Shown here: piece by piece, positions 1 to 7,251 of the stretch
Position numbering within the stretch: the stretch's first letter is position 1
Layout of the letters: each line of letters starts with the position of its first letter
NCBI GenBank assembly: GCA_023409175.1
Contig: JAEYIG010000217.1
Span: forward strand, 1-8,246
DNA length: 8,246 nt
Origin: Pseudomonadota bacterium
GTDB taxonomy: Bacteria > Pseudomonadota > Gammaproteobacteria > Burkholderiales > Burkholderiaceae_D
Direction: 5' to 3'
The notes under the pieces: model-generated
What the model saw: only the letters and a program-made list of their open reading frames with translations
What the model was told of the DNA's origin: nothing
Databases searched by the model: none
Translations under genes and position numbers: made by a program

Positions 1-17
1 TTATGATGGAGTGGTAA
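1..17 (+). other. possible last codons of an upstream gene, abutting rodZ
   Basis: Read in the frame that starts at base 3, these bases give Met-Met-Glu-Trp followed by TAA at 15-17, so that stop touches the rodZ ATG at 18 directly. The other two forward frames also close nearby (TGA at 4-6, TAA at 23-25), so the frame of any upstream gene cannot be decided here. In related betaproteobacteria a type IV pilus assembly lipoprotein gene (pilW/pilF) often precedes rodZ. That is context from other genomes and is not visible in these bases. Confidence 0.2.
8..11 (+). promoter_or_regulatory. Shine-Dalgarno site of rodZ
   Basis: GGAG lies six bases before the ATG at 18, which is good spacing. It supports ATG 18 over the next in-frame ATG (codon 9, base 42), which has no comparable site in front of it. 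Confidence 0.7.
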
Positions 18-1016
18 ATGGATAACGAACAGACAAAGAAAATGGAAAACAATCCCTCCTCCAGTCCAGAAAAAGATGCCTCGCAGCAAACCGATAACGG
101 CAGCGTTTCTTCAACCGATACGGCAGCGCCTCAAAAACCGGGTGCCATTCTGGCAGCCAGAAGGATTGCCGCAGGCATATCGGAAGAACAGATCGCATCA
201 CGCCTTAAGATGTCGGTCCGCCAGGTTCGTTATATTGAAGCCGACGACTATGACGCCTTGCACGGCATGGCAACCGCAAGAGGTTTTGTCAGGGCGTATG
301 CCCGTTTATTGCAAGTAGACCCTGAACCGCTGGTTGCCTTGTTTGCAGAAAAGAAAAAAGTCCCTTCGTCTGTGAATGCTACACCGGGAAAAGGGCCTGA
401 ACCCTTCTCTAAAAACCGTGAGCCATTCAGGAAAAAACGGGGGTCATCAGGTAAAATCGCCATTCTCCTGATTATTGTTCTCGGCGTATTGGTTGTGGCT
501 GCAAACATGAAGTTTTTCTCTTTCATGAATACGTTCAAGAAAGAAACGCCGGAAGCCGTTGCACCCAAAGCTGAACCGGCAACTCCTCCGGCAGCACCAG
601 CAACGGAAACCAAAGAGGTTTCTCCGATAAACGATCAGGCACAGAATGCTGAAAACAAACCGGCAGATCAGGCTGCGGGCACGGTAGCAGGGACGACGTC
701 CCCTAATGCCAGTGCGCCTGTGCAGGCGACTAATGCACAGGCTGCTTCCGCGACAGCCGTTCAAACGCCGGCAGCAAAAGGTTCTCCGCTTGTCATCAGC
801 TTCCGGGAAAAATCCTGGTTGCAGATCCAGAAAAAAGACGGAACGGTCATGGCGGAATATATCGGCAAACCGGGTGAAAAACGTCAGCTTGACGTGACGG
901 AACCGGTGACGGTCATTGTAGGATTTGCCCCGGGTGTCAATATGGAATTCAAGGGCGCGCCTGTCGATCTGGTATCCAATACGACCAACTCCGTAGCGAA
1001 AGTGACATTGAAGTAG
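18..1016 (+). CDS. rodZ: RodZ-like cell-shape protein (HTH domain, one TM segment, DUF4115)
   Basis: Inner-membrane protein that links the MreB cytoskeleton to the peptidoglycan elongation machinery in rod-shaped cells. The 332-residue product has the family architecture. A short polar N-terminus is followed by a helix-turn-helix domain of the HTH_25 type at about 40-105, with [19 protein letters not shown] and the recognition region [15 protein letters not shown] basic stretch (about 136-146, FRKKRG) precedes one membrane segment at about 147-169. A low-complexity Ala/Pro/Thr/Gln linker covers about 178-255, and a C-terminal beta-rich domain of the DUF4115 type covers about 257-332 ([22 protein letters not shown]). 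In the family the HTH contacts MreB rather than DNA, and the basic-then-hydrophobic order predicts the HTH in the cytoplasm and the C-terminal domain in the periplasm. ispG starts four bases after its stop, so the two are probably co-transcribed. The linker is expected to vary between species. Confidence 0.93.
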   Translation: MDNEQTKKMENNPSSSPEKDASQQTDNGSVSSTDTAAPQKPGAILAARRIAAGISEEQIASRLKMSVRQVRYIEADDYDALHGMATARGFVRAYARLLQVDPEPLVALFAEKKKVPSSVNATPGKGPEPFSKNREPFRKKRGSSGKIAILLIIVLGVLVVAANMKFFSFMNTFKKETPEAVAPKAEPATPPAAPATETKEVSPINDQAQNAENKPADQAAGTVAGTTSPNASAPVQATNAQAASATAVQTPAAKGSPLVISFREKSWLQIQKKDGTVMAEYIGKPGEKRQLDVTEPVTVIVGFAPGVNMEFKGAPVDLVSNTTNSVAKVTLK

Positions 1017-1020
1017 CCTG

Positions 1021-2292
1021 ATGAAATCCAACAGTACAGCGCTTGTGAACGGTATTGCGCCCAGAAAGAAAACGTTTGGCGTGATCGTCAGGCAAGGGAA
1101 AAAAACGGTCGTGATCGGTAACGGTGCACCGGTTGTCGTCCAGTCGATGACCAATACCGCCACTGACGACATCAATGCGACTGTCATGCAAATTGTTGAA
1201 CTGGCGAAAGCCGGTTCGGAACTGGTTCGGTTGACGGTCAATACACCTGAAGCGGCGCAGGCTGTTCCTGTTATAAGGGAAAGGCTGGATGCTGAAGGGG
1301 TGGATATTCCACTGGTTGGCGATTTTCATTACAACGGGCATTTGTTGTTGACGCAGTTTCCCGAATGCGCAAAGGCACTCTCCAAATACCGCATCAATCC
1401 GGGCAATGTCGGGCAGGGTGCCAAGAAAGACGCTCATTTTGCCGAAATGATCGCAGTAGCGTGCCGGTACGACAAGCCTGTACGTATCGGGGTCAACTGG
1501 GGAAGTATGGATCAGGCATTGCTGGAGCGTCTGAGGGATGAGAATGCAAAACGGGCTGATCCTTTGCCGCCACAGAGCCTGATGTATGAAGCGCTTATCC
1601 GTTCGGCTATTGAGAGTGCCGACCGGGCAGTTGAACTGGGTTTGCCAGCCGATCACATCGTTTTGTCGTGCAAGGTATCTCAGGTTCAGGACCTGATCGC
1701 CGTTTATCGCGAACTTGCCTCACGTTGCAGCTATGCCTTGCATCTGGGACTGACTGAAGCGGGTGTCGGAAGCAAGGGGATTGTGGCATCGGTTGCGGCC
1801 CTTTCCGTGTTGTTACAGGAGGGAATTGGCGATACAATCCGCATTTCCCTGACGCCGGAGCCCGGCGAAGCCAGAACAAGGGAAGTGATTGTCGCGCAGG
1901 AACTGTTGCAGACAACCGGTTTGCGCAATTTCGTACCACTGGTGACCTCATGTCCGGGGTGTGGCCGTACTTCTTCAAGCCTGTTTCAGGAACTGGCGAC
2001 GGGTACCCAGAACTATTTGCGCGATATGATGCCGGAATGGAAAGAACGGTATCCCGGGGTGGAAACGATGAGTGTTGCTGTAATGGGTTGCATTGTGAAT
2101 GGGCCGGGGGAATCCCGTCATGCCAATATCGGGATCAGCCTGCCGGGAAACGGTGAATCGCCAGCGGTTCCGGTTTTCGTGGACGGCCAGAAAAAAGCGA
2201 CTTTGCGCGGAGATGATATCGGCAGACAGTTTCAGGAAATCATTCTTGAATATGTCCGGTCGCATTATGGCGTAAAAGAATTGGCAGATTAG
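1021..2292 (+). CDS. ispG: 4-hydroxy-3-methylbut-2-en-1-yl diphosphate synthase, flavodoxin-dependent
   Basis: Penultimate enzyme of the MEP (non-mevalonate) isoprenoid pathway. It reductively opens 2-C-methyl-D-erythritol 2,4-cyclodiphosphate to HMBPP using a [4Fe-4S] cluster. The 423-residue product has an N-terminal TIM-barrel-like domain, with [13 protein letters not shown] at about 38-50, [14 protein letters not shown] at about 68-81, [11 protein letters not shown] at about 100-110 and [10 protein letters not shown] at about 124-133. The C-terminal cluster domain has SCPGCGRT with Cys311 and Cys314, then [10 protein letters not shown] with Cys357 and Glu364. These match the three cluster cysteines and the glutamate ligand known from the E. 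coli enzyme. The spacing between the second and third cysteine is about 11 residues longer than in E. coli, which I take to be a length variant of the bacterial form. A weak GAAG (1010-1013) inside the end of rodZ precedes the ATG, so translation is probably coupled to rodZ. Confidence 0.97.
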   Translation: MKSNSTALVNGIAPRKKTFGVIVRQGKKTVVIGNGAPVVVQSMTNTATDDINATVMQIVELAKAGSELVRLTVNTPEAAQAVPVIRERLDAEGVDIPLVGDFHYNGHLLLTQFPECAKALSKYRINPGNVGQGAKKDAHFAEMIAVACRYDKPVRIGVNWGSMDQALLERLRDENAKRADPLPPQSLMYEALIRSAIESADRAVELGLPADHIVLSCKVSQVQDLIAVYRELASRCSYALHLGLTEAGVGSKGIVASVAALSVLLQEGIGDTIRISLTPEPGEARTREVIVAQELLQTTGLRNFVPLVTSCPGCGRTSSSLFQELATGTQNYLRDMMPEWKERYPGVETMSVAVMGCIVNGPGESRHANIGISLPGNGESPAVPVFVDGQKKATLRGDDIGRQFQEIILEYVRSHYGVKELAD

Positions 2293-2318
2293 AAAAACAA
2301 ACAAGAACGTGAATAAGC

Positions 2319-3683
2319 ATGTCTGAAGAGAACAAGACAAAAAAAGTGAAGAAAATTCTGGGCATCAAGGGAATGAACGACATTCTTCCTGATGAAGCGC
2401 CTGTCTGGGAACTTCTGGAAAATACCGTTGAATCCGTTTTGAAAAGCTATGGATATGAACGGATCAGAACGCCGATCGTGGAAGAAACGGCTCTCTTTGC
2501 CAGAGGGTTGGGCGCCGTTACCGACATCGTCGAAAAGGAAATGTATTCTTTCGAGGATTCCCTAAACGGTGACCAGCTGACGATGCGGCCTGAAAGCACC
2601 GCAGGTGTCGTGCGTGCCGTGCTTGAACACAACCTTACGTATAACGGACCGAAACGCCTGTGGTATTCCGGTCCCATGTTCCGACACGAGCGGCCGCAGC
2701 GGGGACGTTATCGCCAGTTTCACCAGATCGGTGCCGAAGCCGTCGGTTTTCCGGGGCCGGACATTGATGCCGAACTGATTCTGCTTTGCCAGCGTCTGTG
2801 GGACGACCTGGGATTGCAGAACATCCGTCTTGAGATCAACTCCATTGGCAATGCGGAAGAACGCAATCGCCATCGTGCCGATCTGATCGCTTATTTCGAA
2901 CAGCACAAGGGTCTGCTCGATGAGGACGCGCAGCGCCGTCTATACAGCAATCCGTTGAGGATTCTGGATACCAAAAATCCGGCCATGCAGGATATGGTCA
3001 ATGCTGCTCCAAAACTGCTCGATTATCTGGAAAAGGATTCGCTTGATCACTTCGAGGGGGTTCAGCGTATCTTGAAACGCAATAACATTCCGTTTACGAT
3101 CAATCCACGCCTCGTCCGGGGCATGGATTACTATAACCGGACCGTGTTCGAATGGATCAGCGAAGAGCTCGGTTCCCAGGGTACGGTTTGTGGTGGCGGT
3201 CGTTATGATCCCCTCTTTGAAATGTTCGGTGGGAAATTCACGCCTTCGTGTGGATTTGCACTGGGTATGGAACGCCTGATCGAACTCCTCAAAGCACAGG
3301 GCGACGCCAATGCCGCCAGCAAAGCTGATGTTTTTATCGCACATCAGGGCGAAGATGCTTTACCGGAAGCGTTTGTTCTGGCAGAGTCACTGAGAAATAC
3401 GGGGCTGGACGTGATTGTCTATTGTGCAGCGGCCAATTCAGGTGGCAGTTTCAAGGCACAAATGAAACGAGCCGATGAAAGCGGGGCGACTTTTGCCGTG
3501 CTGATCGGTGAAGATGAAGTAAAGAGCGGACAGGCAAGTGTCAAGGCTTTGCGTTCTGACAATACAGGCAATAACCAGTCAAGTGTACCGTTTGAAAAAG
3601 TGGCCGATTATCTGGTAGACCGGATCGTCGGCGAGTGCGGGTGCGGAGAAGACCATTCCTCGCACGATTGTTGTTCTCATTAA
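2319..3683 (+). CDS. hisS: histidyl-tRNA synthetase (class II)
   Basis: Cytoplasmic enzyme that charges tRNA-His with histidine using ATP. The class II core is intact. The N-terminus has [12 protein letters not shown] at 15-26. Motif 1 lies around 48-75. Motif 2 is [20 protein letters not shown] at 121-140 with the ATP-contacting Arg122. The histidine-specific motifs are [15 protein letters not shown] (265-279) and [15 protein letters not shown] (291-305). Motif 3 is GFALGMERL (312-320), and an anticodon-binding domain covers about 335-435. At 454 residues it is about 30 longer than the 424-residue E. coli enzyme. Part of the excess is a Lys-rich N-terminal lead (about 12 residues). The rest is a C-terminal tail after residue 439 with four Cys and three His in the last 15 residues. 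There are 26 bases after ispG, with no clear Shine-Dalgarno site before ATG 2319. The start is therefore chosen by the reading frame and family alignment, and a slightly later start is possible. Confidence 0.97.
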   Translation: MSEENKTKKVKKILGIKGMNDILPDEAPVWELLENTVESVLKSYGYERIRTPIVEETALFARGLGAVTDIVEKEMYSFEDSLNGDQLTMRPESTAGVVRAVLEHNLTYNGPKRLWYSGPMFRHERPQRGRYRQFHQIGAEAVGFPGPDIDAELILLCQRLWDDLGLQNIRLEINSIGNAEERNRHRADLIAYFEQHKGLLDEDAQRRLYSNPLRILDTKNPAMQDMVNAAPKLLDYLEKDSLDHFEGVQRILKRNNIPFTINPRLVRGMDYYNRTVFEWISEELGSQGTVCGGGRYDPLFEMFGGKFTPSCGFALGMERLIELLKAQGDANAASKADVFIAHQGEDALPEAFVLAESLRNTGLDVIVYCAAANSGGSFKAQMKRADESGATFAVLIGEDEVKSGQASVKALRSDNTGNNQSSVPFEKVADYLVDRIVGECGCGEDHSSHDCCSH

Positions 3684-3694
3684 TTTATTTTGAT

Positions 3695-4342
3695 ATGGCT
3701 TACGATTTAGAAGAACAGGAACAGCTCGATTCCCTCAAAGCATGGTGGAAAAGACACGGTAACTGGATTACCTGGGTTTTGATCGTCGTTCTGGCAGGTT
3801 ACGCAATTTATGCGTATTGGGGATATTACCAGCGCAAACAGGCTGCCCAGGCCTCACAACTTTATTACGAAATGCAGAGTGCCGTCGTTGCCAATGACAA
3901 TGAACGGGCACAGCGCATTGCCAAGGACACGCAGGAAAAATTCGGCAGGACTGCCTATGCGCCCATGATCAGTCTGGTTGCGGCCAAAATGGCTTATGAC
4001 GCAAAGGATATCGAAGGGACCAAAGCCCAGCTTAAATGGGTCATCGATAACGGCAGCCTCGACGGTTACAAGGCCATGGCACGCGTTCGTCTTGCCGGAA
4101 TCCTTCTGGACGAGAAAGCCTACGACGAAGGCATGAAAGTCATGTCCGCCCAGTTCCCTGAATCGTTCGTCAGCCTGGCCGAAGACCGTAAGGGTGATCT
4201 TCTGGTCGCTCAGGGCAACGTGGAAGAAGCGAGAAAAGCCTATCAGACCGCTTTGGACAAGGCTTCCCCTGATGATCCGGGAAAACAACTGATTCAATTG
4301 AAACTGGAAGAAATCGGCGGTTCACCTGCAACAAAAGGATAA
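3695..4342 (+). CDS. yfgM: YfgM-like inner-membrane protein, ancillary SecYEG translocon subunit (TPR-like)
   Basis: The 215-residue product has a cytoplasmic N-terminus carrying the family signature (AYDLEEQEQLDSLKAWWKRH at 2-21), one membrane segment at about 24-43 (WITWVLIVVLAGYAIYAYWG) and a periplasmic helical part from about 50 onward. That part reads as TPR-like repeats, for example 134-156 and 167-190 (LLVAQGNVEEARKAYQTAL). In E. coli YfgM associates with PpiD and SecYEG and is thought to help secreted proteins fold as they emerge. The frame is open upstream to an ATG at 3635 inside hisS. I chose ATG 3695 because the conserved family N-terminus begins there and the longer version would add an Arg-rich segment that overlaps the end of hisS. 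The 11-base gap after hisS is AT-rich and has no recognisable Shine-Dalgarno site, so initiation may rely on coupling to hisS termination. It sits next to bamB, as in many proteobacteria. Confidence 0.92.
   Translation: MAYDLEEQEQLDSLKAWWKRHGNWITWVLIVVLAGYAIYAYWGYYQRKQAAQASQLYYEMQSAVVANDNERAQRIAKDTQEKFGRTAYAPMISLVAAKMAYDAKDIEGTKAQLKWVIDNGSLDGYKAMARVRLAGILLDEKAYDEGMKVMSAQFPESFVSLAEDRKGDLLVAQGNVEEARKAYQTALDKASPDDPGKQLIQLKLEEIGGSPATKG
4335..4339 (+). promoter_or_regulatory. Shine-Dalgarno site of bamB supporting a GTG start
   Basis: AAGGA overlaps the last codons of yfgM and ends six bases before GTG 4346. The only other nearby GTG (4344) is out of frame, so the site supports GTG 4346 as the real start of bamB. 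Confidence 0.7.
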
Positions 4343-4345
4343 CGT

Positions 4346-5503
4346 GTGAATAAACGGATACGATTGGCATTCGCTCTTGTTGGCGCATCATTGTTGTTGC
4401 TCCTTTCGGGGTGCAGCATGTTCAGCTGGTTTTCCAAGCCTGCTCCACGGCATCCGCCTGCCGAGCTGGTTCAGTTCACGCCTTCCGGGACGCCACATCG
4501 TGTCTGGTCCGTCAATGTCGGATCAGCCGATAACTATACTTTTGCGCCGGCCTTTACCTACGACGCCATTTATGCGGCAGCGGCAGACGGTACCGTTGTC
4601 AAGGTCGACCCTGCCAGCGGTGGGGTGATCTGGCGTAAGGATGTCGGCATGAAGCTGACAGCCGGTGTTGCCAGCGATGGACATACCGTGGTTGTCGCCG
4701 GTGAAAAAGGCAACCTGATCGCACTCGATAGTGATGGGAAGGAAAAATGGAAATCCCCGGTAACGACTGAAATACTGACTACCCCCGTTATTGCACAGGA
4801 TATGGTTGTCATCCGGAGTATGGACAACCAGATTGCCGGCTATGATGCCGCTTCCGGCGAGCGTCGCTGGATCGTTCCTTACCGCGCGCCTGCACTGATG
4901 TTGCGCTCATCGCCAGGTATTGCAACCGTTGGCCCTACTGCGGTTGTCGCATTGCCCGGTGGACGGATTATCTCAATGATGTTGAATAATGGCGCTATCC
5001 GTTGGGAAGTGCCTATCGGGGAACCTCGTGGTTCAACGGAACTCGAAAGAATAGCCGACGTCTCCGGCGTACCGGCCATTTATGGTCAGGGCGTCTGTGC
5101 AACCGCCTATCAGGGACGGATGGGTTGTTTCGACGTCGTGAACGGTTCGGCTTACTGGGTCAAGGATTTTTCAAGCAAGGTCGGGGTTAGCATTGATGAG
5201 AATTATGTGTATGCCGTCGATTCGTCAGACAAGGTTTATGCCCTGTCCAACCTGAGAGGCCAGAGTGTCTGGCGTAATGACAAAATGGCTTATCGGGATC
5301 TGACGACACCAGTGCCTTACCGTTCGGCGGTTGCCGTTGGCGATTTCAAGGGATATGTCCATTTCCTGTCGGCATATGACGGCTCGTTCAAGGCGCGGAT
5401 CGAAACGGATGGATCGGCGATAAGCACGACTCCGATGGTTGCAGCCGACAAACTGGTTGTTCAAACGCGTGCCGGTTCCCTGCAGGCATTTACCCTGGAT
5501 TAA
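4346..5503 (+). CDS. bamB: outer-membrane protein assembly lipoprotein BamB
   Basis: Lipoprotein of the BAM complex, which folds beta-barrel proteins into the outer membrane. BamB binds BamA and is thought to help hand over substrates. The 385-residue product starts with GTG. It has a lipoprotein signal peptide: basic MNKRIR, a hydrophobic core, and lipobox LSGC with the acylated cysteine at position 23. Ser follows the cysteine, which fits outer-membrane sorting. From about residue 55 the protein is a chain of PQQ-like beta-propeller repeats, visible at about 81-100 (DGTVVKVDPASGGVIWRKDV), 121-139, 160-177, 205-222, 256-275, 294-312 and 335-353. AGSLQAFTLD closes the ring at the C-terminus, consistent with an eight-bladed propeller. 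The conserved loop GSTELERIADVSGVP (229-243) is typical of BamB and separates it from PQQ dehydrogenases. Neighbours yfgM and der lie 3 bases away on each side. An older name is yfgL. Confidence 0.96.
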   Translation: MNKRIRLAFALVGASLLLLLSGCSMFSWFSKPAPRHPPAELVQFTPSGTPHRVWSVNVGSADNYTFAPAFTYDAIYAAAADGTVVKVDPASGGVIWRKDVGMKLTAGVASDGHTVVVAGEKGNLIALDSDGKEKWKSPVTTEILTTPVIAQDMVVIRSMDNQIAGYDAASGERRWIVPYRAPALMLRSSPGIATVGPTAVVALPGGRIISMMLNNGAIRWEVPIGEPRGSTELERIADVSGVPAIYGQGVCATAYQGRMGCFDVVNGSAYWVKDFSSKVGVSIDENYVYAVDSSDKVYALSNLRGQSVWRNDKMAYRDLTTPVPYRSAVAVGDFKGYVHFLSAYDGSFKARIETDGSAISTTPMVAADKLVVQTRAGSLQAFTLD

Positions 5504-5506
5504 AAA

Positions 5507-6847
5507 ATGAAGCCTGTTATTGCTCTGGTCGGACGGCCAAATGTCGGCAAGTCAACCCTGTTCAACCGTCTGACGCGTTCAAGGGCGGCGCTCGTTGCCG
5601 ATTTTCCCGGATTGACCCGCGACCGTCATTACGGTGAAGGCCGAATGGGGGATCGTCCCTTTCTGGTTATTGACACGGGTGGTTTCGAGCCGGTGGTCAA
5701 GGAAGGCGTCATGCAGGAAATGGCCAAACAGACGAAACAGGCGGTTGCCGAAGCGGATGTCGTCATTTTCATTGTCGATGGCCGACAGGGGATTACGCCT
5801 CACGACAAGGCGATTACCGATTATCTCCGCAAATCCGGACGCCCTGTCATTCTGGCCGTCAACAAGGCCGAAGGCATGAAATATACGGCTGTCGTGGCGG
5901 ATTTTTATGAGCTTGGCCTGGGGAGTGACCCTTTGGTCATTTCCTCGGCACATGGGGACGGTGTCCATACCCTGCTGGATGAGGCGCTGAAAACCGTTCC
6001 GCTTTCTCCGGCAGAAACCGAAGACGAATTCGAACCTGAAGGCAAGCACATCAAGCTGGCGATTGTCGGACGTCCGAATGTCGGAAAATCGACCATGATC
6101 AATGCACTTTTGGGAGAAGAGCGTGTCATCGCATTCGATTTGCCGGGAACGACGCGCGATGCCATTGAAATCCCATTCGAACGTGACGGAAAACAATACA
6201 CACTGGTCGATACGGCCGGCTTGAGAAAACGCGGCAAGGTCTTTCAGGCCATCGAAAAGTTTTCTGTCGTCAAGACACTTCAGGCCATCTCCGAAGCCAA
6301 TGTCGTATTGCTGCTTATGGACGCCCAACAGGACATTTCCGAGCAGGATGCCCATATTGCCGGTTTCGTGCTCGAAAGCGGACGGGCACTGGTTGTCGGC
6401 ATCAATAAATGGGATGGACTGGATCAGGACAAGCGCAAGGAAATCAAGTCCGAAGTGGAACGCAAGCTGCATTTCCTGTCGTTTGCAAAATTCCATTATG
6501 TATCGGCCCTCAAATCGACGGGCATCAGTGCGCTGATGCGTTCCATTGATTCGGCCTATGCGGCAGCCATGGCCAAGCTCTCTACCCCCCGTCTGACACG
6601 TGTCCTGGAAGAGGCAGTAGAACATCAACAACCGCCACGCAAACAGGGGGGCACCCGTCCAAAATTGCGTTATGCGCATCAGGGTGGCCAGAATCCGCCG
6701 ATTATCGTCATTCACGGCAACAGTCTTGACGCTATCAGCGACGACTACAGGCGCTATCTGGAAAAACATTTCCGTGACGCATTTTCATTAACCGGAACGC
6801 CATTGAGAATTGAATTCCGCTCAGGCAAGAATCCGTTTGTGAAATAA
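5507..6847 (+). CDS. der: ribosome-assembly GTPase Der (EngA), two GTPase domains
   Basis: Essential GTPase needed for late assembly of the 50S ribosomal subunit. The 446-residue product has two tandem G domains and a C-terminal KH-like domain. Domain 1 has G1 GRPNVGKS (9-16), G3 DTGG (56-59), G4 NKAE (119-122) and a G5-like SSAHGDG (146-152). Domain 2 has G1 GRPNVGKS (188-195), the PGTTRD switch region (213-218), G3 DTAG (235-238), G4 NKWD (300-303) and G5 SALK (333-336). The KH-like domain covers about 355-446 and includes [20 protein letters not shown] (386-405). The linker between the two G domains is short (about 165-182) compared with the long acidic linker of E. coli Der. G4 of domain 1 has Glu where Asp is usual; I believe related betaproteobacterial Der proteins share this. 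The start has GGA at 5497-5499 inside the end of bamB and follows the bamB stop by three bases. It appears to be the last gene of the upstream unit. Confidence 0.97.
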   Translation: MKPVIALVGRPNVGKSTLFNRLTRSRAALVADFPGLTRDRHYGEGRMGDRPFLVIDTGGFEPVVKEGVMQEMAKQTKQAVAEADVVIFIVDGRQGITPHDKAITDYLRKSGRPVILAVNKAEGMKYTAVVADFYELGLGSDPLVISSAHGDGVHTLLDEALKTVPLSPAETEDEFEPEGKHIKLAIVGRPNVGKSTMINALLGEERVIAFDLPGTTRDAIEIPFERDGKQYTLVDTAGLRKRGKVFQAIEKFSVVKTLQAISEANVVLLLMDAQQDISEQDAHIAGFVLESGRALVVGINKWDGLDQDKRKEIKSEVERKLHFLSFAKFHYVSALKSTGISALMRSIDSAYAAAMAKLSTPRLTRVLEEAVEHQQPPRKQGGTRPKLRYAHQGGQNPPIIVIHGNSLDAISDDYRRYLEKHFRDAFSLTGTPLRIEFRSGKNPFVK

Positions 6848-6875
6848 TATGGCCGGAAACTGAAGCAGGTCATAT
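6847..6875 (+). other. inverted repeat at the der stop codon (possible mRNA 3' hairpin)
   Basis: ATATGGCC (6847-6854) can pair with GGTCATAT (6868-6875). This gives eight base pairs, one of them G-U, around a 13-base loop. No T run follows, so it does not look like a classic intrinsic terminator. It could protect the 3' end of the der transcript or weaken read-through into hfq. The structure was judged by eye and its stability was not computed. The right arm overlaps the weak -35 candidate for hfq. Confidence 0.35.
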
Positions 6876-6900
6876 CAATCCCGCGCAAATAGGGTATAGT
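6872..6900 (+). promoter_or_regulatory. candidate sigma-70-type promoter for hfq-hflX
   Basis: TATAGT at 6895-6900 matches the TATAAT consensus in five of six positions. Seventeen bases upstream ATATCA (6872-6877) matches TTGACA in only three of six positions, so the -35 is weak. Transcription would begin near 6906-6908 and give hfq a leader of about 85 bases. The position, in the only sizeable intergenic gap, is the main support. hfq is known to have its own promoters in other bacteria. Confidence 0.4.
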
Positions 6901-6915
6901 TAATCTGTTTTCGTT

Positions 6916-6938
6916 ATTGTCCATGGCGACATGACAAT
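6916..6938 (+). other. hairpin with GCGA tetraloop in the hfq leader
   Basis: ATTGTC (6916-6921) pairs perfectly with GACAAT (6933-6938). Inside this, after a single unpaired C at 6922, ATG (6923-6925) pairs with CAT (6930-6932). This closes a GCGA loop (6926-6929) of the stable GNRA type. The result is a nine-base-pair stem with one bulge. The following bases (CTGATTTTCG) hold only four T and start them four bases away, so this is at best a weak terminator. If the TATAGT promoter is real, the hairpin begins about ten bases into the hfq mRNA, where it could stabilise the 5' end or serve regulation. As DNA, the palindrome could also be a protein-binding site. Confidence 0.5.
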
Positions 6939-6953
6939 CTGATTTTCGTCTCC

Positions 6954-6979
6954 ACTATTCAACAATTACAACTATTCAA
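6954..6979 (+). repeat. 9-bp direct repeat leading into the hfq ribosome binding site
   Basis: ACTATTCAA occurs at 6954-6962 and again at 6971-6979, 17 bases apart from start to start. The second copy ends one base before the hfq Shine-Dalgarno GGAG. The stretch 6950-6980 is A/C/T-rich with almost no G, so it should be unpaired in RNA and accessible to ribosomes or to Hfq itself. A repeat of this length could be chance in such biased sequence. Confidence 0.5.
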
Positions 6980-6980
6980 T

Positions 6981-6984
6981 GGAG
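6981..6984 (+). promoter_or_regulatory. Shine-Dalgarno site of hfq, which decides the start
   Basis: GGAG lies six bases before ATG 6991. An in-frame ATG at 6979 overlaps this site and has no such signal in front of it, so 6991 is the likely start. Confidence 0.85.
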
Positions 6985-6990
6985 TCAAAC

Positions 6991-7230
6991 ATGAGTGCCA
7001 ACAAAGGTCAAATGCTGCAGGACCCGTTTCTGAACATCCTGCGCAAGGAACACATTCCAGTCTCTATCTATCTGATCAACGGCATCAAATTGCAGGGTCA
7101 GGTAGAGTCTTTCGACCAGTATGTCGTGCTGTTGCGTAACAGTGTGACGCAGATGGTCTATAAACATGCCATTTCCACAGTGGTTCCGTCGCGTGCCATC
7201 AATATGAATTTCGACGAGGATAATGCCTGA
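6991..7230 (+). CDS. hfq: RNA chaperone Hfq
   Basis: Hexameric Sm-like RNA-binding protein that pairs small regulatory RNAs with mRNAs and affects mRNA stability and translation. The 79-residue product begins [20 protein letters not shown], which matches the family. The Sm1 motif has the proximal-face residues around QDPFLN (10-15) and the strand [20 protein letters not shown] (24-43). The Sm2 motif is YKHAIS (57-62), with the conserved Tyr-Lys-His that contacts the 3' U-rich ends of small RNAs. The C-terminal tail after about residue 67 is short (NMNFDEDNA) and acidic. It is shorter than the tail of the 102-residue E. coli protein, as is common in betaproteobacteria. The in-frame ATG at 6979 would add Met-Glu-Ser-Asn but would consume the ribosome binding site, so I reject it. 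hfq probably has its own promoter in the gap after der and is followed closely by hflX. Confidence 0.97.
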   Translation: MSANKGQMLQDPFLNILRKEHIPVSIYLINGIKLQGQVESFDQYVVLLRNSVTQMVYKHAISTVVPSRAINMNFDEDNA

Positions 7231-7250
7231 TGCCGAAAGTGGGTTGTTGA
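7230..7250 (+). other. six-codon mini-ORF between hfq and hflX
   Basis: An ATG overlaps the hfq stop codon in a TGATG arrangement (7228-7232) and opens a frame Met-Pro-Lys-Val-Gly-Cys that stops at TGA 7248-7250. The real hflX ATG at 7252 follows one base after that stop. The first ten bases of the mini-ORF (ATGCCGAAAG) are identical to the first ten of hflX. It could pass terminating ribosomes from hfq to hflX, or it could be a remnant of a small duplication. It is unlikely to make a functional peptide. Confidence 0.35.
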
Positions 7251-7251
7251 T

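Noticed and set aside
447..1241. A 264-codon minus-strand open frame spanning the end of rodZ and the start of ispG.
   Set aside because: It is antisense to two well-supported genes, its translation is a Cys/Arg/Phe-rich composition with no domain, and no ribosome binding site is evident.
949..1656. A 235-codon minus-strand open frame over ispG.
   Set aside because: It is a shadow of the ispG frame, with no motif and no context for an antisense gene.
3635..3694. A longer yfgM start adding 20 residues at ATG 3635.
   Set aside because: It would overlap the hisS coding end by 49 bases and add an Arg-rich, Leu/Phe-rich segment, while the family-typical N-terminus begins at ATG 3695.
3668..3696. 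A possible promoter just before yfgM (TTGTTG, 17 bases, TGATAT).
   Set aside because: The -10 matches the consensus in only three of six positions and the AT-rich gap explains the resemblance. Tight gene spacing favours read-through from upstream.
5528..6110. Repeated DNA words coding GRPNVGKS at two places in der, and a similar word in hflX near 7840-7870.
   Set aside because: These are the P-loops of related GTPase domains. The similarity follows from the protein motif and is not a recent duplication or mobile repeat.
5579..6769. A long open frame of 396 codons on the minus strand across der.
   Set aside because: It lies wholly inside an unmistakable der gene, its translation has no recognisable domain, and minus-strand frames of this length are common opposite genes with this codon usage.
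6917..6945. A second hfq promoter with TTGTCC as -35 and TGATTT as -10.
   Set aside because: The -10 matches only at the first and last T, and the -35 falls inside the hairpin arm.
6939..6949. The hairpin at 6916 plus TTTT as an intrinsic terminator for der.
   Set aside because: Only four T occur, they start four bases after the stem, and the stem is not GC-rich, so efficient termination is doubtful.
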